From contig PALY01000019.1 in assembly GCA_002707085.1 (NCBI GenBank), positions 1-6,823 on the forward strand: a DNA stretch of 6,823 bases, written 5' to 3'. Below, one piece after another: positions 4,427-6,823 of the stretch. The stretch comes from Deltaproteobacteria bacterium. Its GTDB lineage: Bacteria > Myxococcota_A > UBA796. The position numbers were made by a program, and so were the translations under genes. The notes beneath the pieces were generated by a model that was not told the DNA's origin, ran no database searches, and saw only the letters and a program-made list of their open reading frames with translations. How positions within the stretch are numbered: the first letter of the stretch is position 1; the number at the start of each line of letters is the position of its first letter.

Positions 4427-6733
4427 TCATGCCGGGGTCATTGAGATCACAACGGATTTACTCGTAGGCGTGTTGCTTAATTTCGCGACACTGCGTGCGG
4501 GTACCAATGGGTTGGCTTCTGGAAAGTAGGTGAACACACATTTCCTGGGAACGTTTTGCTGCACGACCACAAAGCGGGGAGCGTGTCGTTCTCCGTCTTC
4601 AAAGTGACTGGTCAAATCCACGACCTGACCTTCTTGTAAACCCGCTTCTTGAATGTCTTCGGGGTTCATCATGATCACTCTGCGTTCACCGAAGATTCCA
4701 CGGTATCGATCATCGAGTCCATAAATGGTGGTGTTGTACTGATCGTGACTTCGTACTGTCGCCATCAGGTATTGACCTTCCGCCAAGTCGATGTGGGGGA
4801 TGGGATGGACTGTGAATTCAGCACGGCCCGATTGGGTGCGCCATTCACGCGACCCGGCACTGTTGGGAAGCACGAACCCATCACGATCACGAATGCGCGC
4901 TGCGTAGTGTTCAAAACCTGGAATGGTCTGTGCGATGATCTCCCGGATCCGGTCATAGTCTTCAACAAGATGTAGCCAGTCGACGGGGGATGTTTCTCCC
5001 AAGGTGTGGTGCGCCAAATGGGCCACAATGGCGGGTTCACTCATCAACGTGGGGGATGCAGGTTCGTTGTTTCCTTGCGAGCGGGTGACGACACTCATGG
5101 AGTTTTCACACGATACGAATTGAGGACCACTGGCTTGATTGTCGATTTCACTTCTGCCCAAGCAAGGCAGAATAAGGGCTTGGTTGCCTGTGATCAGGTG
5201 TGAGCGATTCAGTTTCGTCGAGACTTGTACGGTCAGTTCCGTTTCTTGTATCGCCGCTTCGGTGTAGGCGGTGTCCGGTGTGGCTGCGACAAAGTTTCCG
5301 CCCATGGCAAAGAACACCTTGGCTTGTTTCTCTTTCATTGCATGAATGGCTTCTACGGTATCTACGCCATGTTTCCGTGGCGCCTTGAACCCCATGCTGG
5401 CCTCCAAGTTGACGAGGAAACTTTCCGAGGGTCGTTCAACGATACCCATCGTCCGATCACCTTGGACATTGCTGTGCCCACGAACGGGGCATGCACCGGC
5501 TCCAGGACGACCGATGTTTCCGCGCAACAACAAGAGATTTACGACTTCTTGGATATTGCCTACACCATTTTTGTGTTGGGTCAGCCCCATCGCCCAACAC
5601 ACGATGGCGGATTTGGCTTGGCAATAAATGTCTGCGGCTGCTTCGATCTCGGGCCGAGTCAGGCCCGATTGTTCGATGATTTCAGACCATTGAACTTGAG
5701 TAAGCGCCGCTTTGAAATCTTCAAACCCAGCCGTATGGGTGTCGATAAAACTGTGATCGAGAATCGTGCCAGGTGCTTGTTCTTCTCGGTCCATGATGAT
5801 TTTCATCATGCCCTTTAAGAATGCTACGTCTCCGTTGATTCGAACTTGGAGATACAGATCCGAAATGGTGGTACTGCGCCCAAGCAAGGCCATGGGTTTT
5901 TGAGGATGAGCGAACGCTTCAAGGCCGCGCTCCCGAATTGGATTCACACTGACGATGCGGCTGCCTCGTTCCTTTGCACGCTCTAGTGCGGTCAGCATGC
6001 GTGGGTGATTCGTCCCGGGGTTTTGGCCGATGACGAAGATGGCCTCCGCTTCATCAAAGTCTTGAAGGCTGACGGTTCCTTTTCCAATGCCGATGCTTGC
6101 ACCCAACCCACGACCACTCGATTCGTGGCACATATTGGAGCAGTCCGGCATGTTGTTTGTACCGAAATTTCGTACAAATGCTTGGTACAAAAAAGCCGCT
6201 TCATTGCTGGTTCGGCCCGATGTATAGAAAATGGCTTCGTCGGGACTCTCGACCGTGTTGAGTTCACGGGCGATAAGGTCAAACGCTTCGCTCCATTCGA
6301 TGGGTGTGTAGTGGGTCGCTCCAGCCTTTCGCACCATGGGGTGTGTCAGTCGCCCCTGGGCTTCCAGCCAGTGATCGGATTGCTCAAGGAGTTGGTCAAT
6401 AGACCACTGCTCGAAAAAGTCAGGGCCTACGCGTTCTCGAGTCCCTTCAGCAATGATCGCTTTGGCTCCATTTTCACAGAACTCAAATGCGGTTCGTTCG
6501 GCTGCGGGAGGATCGGGCCATGCACAGCCTGGGCAGTCAAAACCATCGCTTTGGTTGATGCTGCCGAGCAGTTTGATGCACCGCAATAATCCCGTGTGTC
6601 GGTTGGCTTCTCGAAATACCGACGTGACCGCCCCCATTCCTCCAGCCGCTGCCGTATACGGCTGGGTTTGGAGTCCTTCAGAGACCACTTTGGTTGGAAG
6701 TTGTGGTGTGTCGTCGGTCGTTTTGGGGGCCAT
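4427..6733 (-). CDS. FdhF/YdeP-family molybdopterin oxidoreductase
   Basis: A 768-residue protein, full length for the family (E. coli YdeP is about 760). It is related to formate dehydrogenase alpha subunits and should bind Mo-bis-MGD; the physiological substrate of YdeP-type members is not established, although E. coli YdeP is linked to acid resistance. The N-terminus has FDCPGCAWPDP (Cys67, Cys70) followed by Cys86, not the classical C-x2-C-x3-C-xn-C of FdhF, so any Fe-S centre is unusual, as in this family. Cys202 in SNMCHESSG aligns with the Mo-ligating Sec/Cys of formate dehydrogenases. Cofactor-binding segments include GQNPGTNHPRM (about 246), GRPGAGACPVRGHSNVQG (about 426-443) and a C-terminal dinucleotide-binding domain (about 650-765, with RSHDQYNTT). 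There is no Tat or Sec signal, so it is cytoplasmic. The start has GAGGA 4 nt upstream. It converges with the amidase gene (38-nt gap, no clear terminator) and starts 53 nt after another minus-strand gene ends. Confidence 0.92.
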   Translation of the reverse strand: MAPKTTDDTPQLPTKVVSEGLQTQPYTAAAGGMGAVTSVFREANRHTGLLRCIKLLGSINQSDGFDCPGCAWPDPPAAERTAFEFCENGAKAIIAEGTRERVGPDFFEQWSIDQLLEQSDHWLEAQGRLTHPMVRKAGATHYTPIEWSEAFDLIARELNTVESPDEAIFYTSGRTSNEAAFLYQAFVRNFGTNNMPDCSNMCHESSGRGLGASIGIGKGTVSLQDFDEAEAIFVIGQNPGTNHPRMLTALERAKERGSRIVSVNPIRERGLEAFAHPQKPMALLGRSTTISDLYLQVRINGDVAFLKGMMKIIMDREEQAPGTILDHSFIDTHTAGFEDFKAALTQVQWSEIIEQSGLTRPEIEAAADIYCQAKSAIVCWAMGLTQHKNGVGNIQEVVNLLLLRGNIGRPGAGACPVRGHSNVQGDRTMGIVERPSESFLVNLEASMGFKAPRKHGVDTVEAIHAMKEKQAKVFFAMGGNFVAATPDTAYTEAAIQETELTVQVSTKLNRSHLITGNQALILPCLGRSEIDNQASGPQFVSCENSMSVVTRSQGNNEPASPTLMSEPAIVAHLAHHTLGETSPVDWLHLVEDYDRIREIIAQTIPGFEHYAARIRDRDGFVLPNSAGSREWRTQSGRAEFTVHPIPHIDLAEGQYLMATVRSHDQYNTTIYGLDDRYRGIFGERRVIMMNPEDIQEAGLQEGQVVDLTSHFEDGERHAPRFVVVQQNVPRKCVFTYFPEANPLVPARSVAKLSNTPTSKSVVISMTPA

Positions 6734-6786
6734 TGGGTCCTCGGTCTACCTCTTGTATTATTGCACAGCAGGGAAGCGGAGAACTT

Positions 6787-6823
6787 TTAGGCCAGACCGA
6801 CGATTTCTCCATCTTCGGACAAA
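6787..6823 (-). CDS. C-terminal end of an unidentified protein (cut by right edge)
   Basis: Reading in from the right edge on the minus strand, one frame gives LSEDGEIVGLA followed by TAA. It has protein-like composition and ends 53 nt before the YdeP-type gene start, a spacing compatible with co-transcription. YdeP-type genes are sometimes next to cofactor genes such as fdhD or mobA, but eleven residues are too few to identify it. An AATAAT-like box lies in the gap (about 6762-6757), so an independent promoter is also possible. Confidence 0.4.
   Translation of the reverse strand, partial: LSEDGEIVGLA

Overview
The window looks like chromosomal DNA of a Gram-negative bacterium with roughly half G+C. 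The evidence is three exported envelope proteins (two lipoproteins with a lipobox and a peptidoglycan amidase) and a SPOR domain. A lipoprotein carrying a long Asp-Ala tract, beside small stand-alone enzyme genes, resembles what is often seen in Myxococcota/Bradymonadota-like bacteria. That placement is inference from style only; no rRNA or marker gene is present. There is no tRNA, insertion sequence, CRISPR array or phage gene.

Layout, left to right. (1) 1-198, minus: N-terminus of a lipoprotein with a perfect Asp-Ala dipeptide tract, running off the left edge. (2) 199-398: intergenic, with a possible promoter for that lipoprotein and a striking pair of identical 8-bp palindromes that can form a long hairpin. 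(3) 399-1541, minus: the most interesting part. A RimK-like ATP-grasp ligase gene (399-1346) is preceded by an apparent complete transcription-attenuation unit: a sigma70-like promoter, a 24-codon leader ORF starting at the predicted transcription start and holding five Cys codons within six, then a strong GC hairpin with a U-run, then the ligase ribosome binding site. It reads as a cysteine-responsive (Cys-tRNA-sensing) attenuator controlling an uncharacterised ATP-grasp ligase. (4) 1573-2307, minus: a DUF2652 protein, a divergent class III nucleotide-cyclase-like fold with an inserted Cys cluster. (5) 2308-2697: divergent intergenic region. (6) 2698-4388, plus: a two-gene, translationally coupled unit (4-nt overlap) of a SPOR-domain lipoprotein and a secreted PGRP/Amidase_2 N-acetylmuramoyl-L-alanine amidase, both acting on peptidoglycan. 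(7) 4427-6733, minus: a full-length FdhF/YdeP-type molybdopterin oxidoreductase, convergent with the amidase. (8) 6787-6823, minus: the last codons of another gene.

The genes appear to be separate small transcription units rather than one operon. The clear functional pairings are the SPOR lipoprotein with the amidase, and the Cys leader with the ATP-grasp ligase. The leader suggests that the ligase consumes cysteine or makes a cysteine-derived product, or that its product is needed when Cys-tRNA is short. None of this is shown experimentally here.
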